NCBI RefSeq assembly: GCF_000009265.1
Contig: NC_008380.1
Coordinates: 1,493,501 to 1,557,500 of the forward strand
From: Rhizobium johnstonii 3841
GTDB taxonomy: Bacteria > Pseudomonadota > Alphaproteobacteria > Rhizobiales > Rhizobiaceae
Length of the DNA: 64,000 nucleotides
Reading direction: 5' to 3'
Shown in pieces: positions 63,794 through 64,000 of the stretch. Numbering within the stretch: the stretch's first letter is position 1; every line of letters starts with the position of its first letter. A model generated the notes under the pieces. The model searched no databases, had not been told where the DNA came from, and saw only the letters and a list, made by a program, of their open reading frames with translations. The translations under genes and the position numbers were made by a program.

Positions 63794-64000
63794 TTACGCC
63801 TTCAGCAGCCACTCGTGCTCGGCGGCATTGTGGAATTTCCAGATCCGCTGCGGCCCGGCCATGACGTTGAGGTAATAGAGGTCGTAGCCATGGCAGGCGG
63901 CACAGGGGTGGTAGCCCTTCGGCACCAGCGTCACATCGCCGTCCTCGAGCGCCATTGCCTCGTCAAGCGAACGATCGTCGGTATAGACGCGCTGGAAAGC
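63794..64000 (-). CDS. iolB: 5-deoxy-glucuronate isomerase IolB, 3' end
   Basis: The last 68 codons are present; the gene continues beyond 64000. IolB acts in myo-inositol catabolism. The motif VPKGYHPCAACHGYDLYYLN, followed by VMAGPQRIWKFHN and a C-terminus WLLKA, is the cupin end of IolB. A full operon should lie to the right. Confidence 0.9.
   Translation of the reverse strand, partial: AFQRVYTDDRSLDEAMALEDGDVTLVPKGYHPCAACHGYDLYYLNVMAGPQRIWKFHNAAEHEWLLKA

Noticed and set aside
1-64000. CRISPR array, tRNA, rRNA or prophage
   Set aside because: No regularly spaced long repeats, no cloverleaf or rRNA sequence and no phage structural genes were seen; the only mobile element found is the IS at 54600-55418.
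1-64000. Defence or toxin-antitoxin system
   Set aside because: No nuclease, methylase, TIR, retron or paired toxin-antitoxin signature was found; the small ORFs lack such motifs.

Overview
The window is a GC-rich, densely coded stretch of a Rhizobiales chromosome. Gene content and order point to Rhizobium (R. leguminosarum/etli type): a cycHJKL (ccm) operon next to degP, glnE beside a PleC-like kinase, an rgt-type lipopolysaccharide galacturonosyltransferase cluster, many small rhizobial hypothetical proteins, and an IS5-family element next to a palindromic rhizobial intergenic repeat. I saw no tRNA, rRNA, CRISPR or prophage.

Layout. 1-3009: 3' end of the cytochrome c maturation operon (ccmI end, ccmE, ccmF, ccmH, joined by ATGA overlaps). 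3224-7051: DegP periplasmic protease, then an OmpR-type regulator and sensor kinase. 7185-10893: glnE and a glutathione S-transferase-like gene. 10917-17362: PleC-like kinase, aminopeptidase N and an unusual soluble chemoreceptor-like protein. 17709-22553: EamA transporter, an unknown winged-helix-like protein, two small ORFs, a UDG-superfamily protein and a YegD-like Hsp70. 22774-31827: RND pump and adaptor, APH-fold protein, atypical SDR, ETF-quinone oxidoreductase, L,D-transpeptidase. 31925-39115: EamA transporter with Lrp regulator, MgtE, quinone reductase with HxlR regulator, MFS pump, lipid kinase. 39150-41952: divergent polyamine-type glutamine synthetase and aminotransferase.

41959-48742 is the most distinctive region: three paralogous ArnT/RgtA-type GT39 glycosyltransferases, one polyprenyl-phosphate GT2 enzyme (RgtE type) and a divergent flippase-like membrane protein. 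The proposed scheme is that RgtE charges the lipid carrier with galacturonic acid and RgtA/B/C move the sugar to Kdo and mannose of the LPS core. Vestiges of the same divergent gene-start region sit on both sides of rgtA, which suggests that rgtA arose by tandem duplication.

48713-51417: ECF42-type sigma factor with three YCII/DGPF proteins, and a small membrane protein. 51427-57884: AMP nucleosidase, small exported proteins, a Sel1 protein with a possible structured leader, an IS5 element inserted exactly at that gene's stop codon, a HisC-like aminotransferase, a PilZ protein with a phased repeat upstream, and a DUF2177 membrane protein. 58047-64000: host-attachment protein, LysR regulator, second PilZ-like protein, a MATE pump, a Cys-rich microprotein, an AraC regulator, a DUF1127 protein whose Shine-Dalgarno sequence lies in a hairpin, and the 3' end of iolB.
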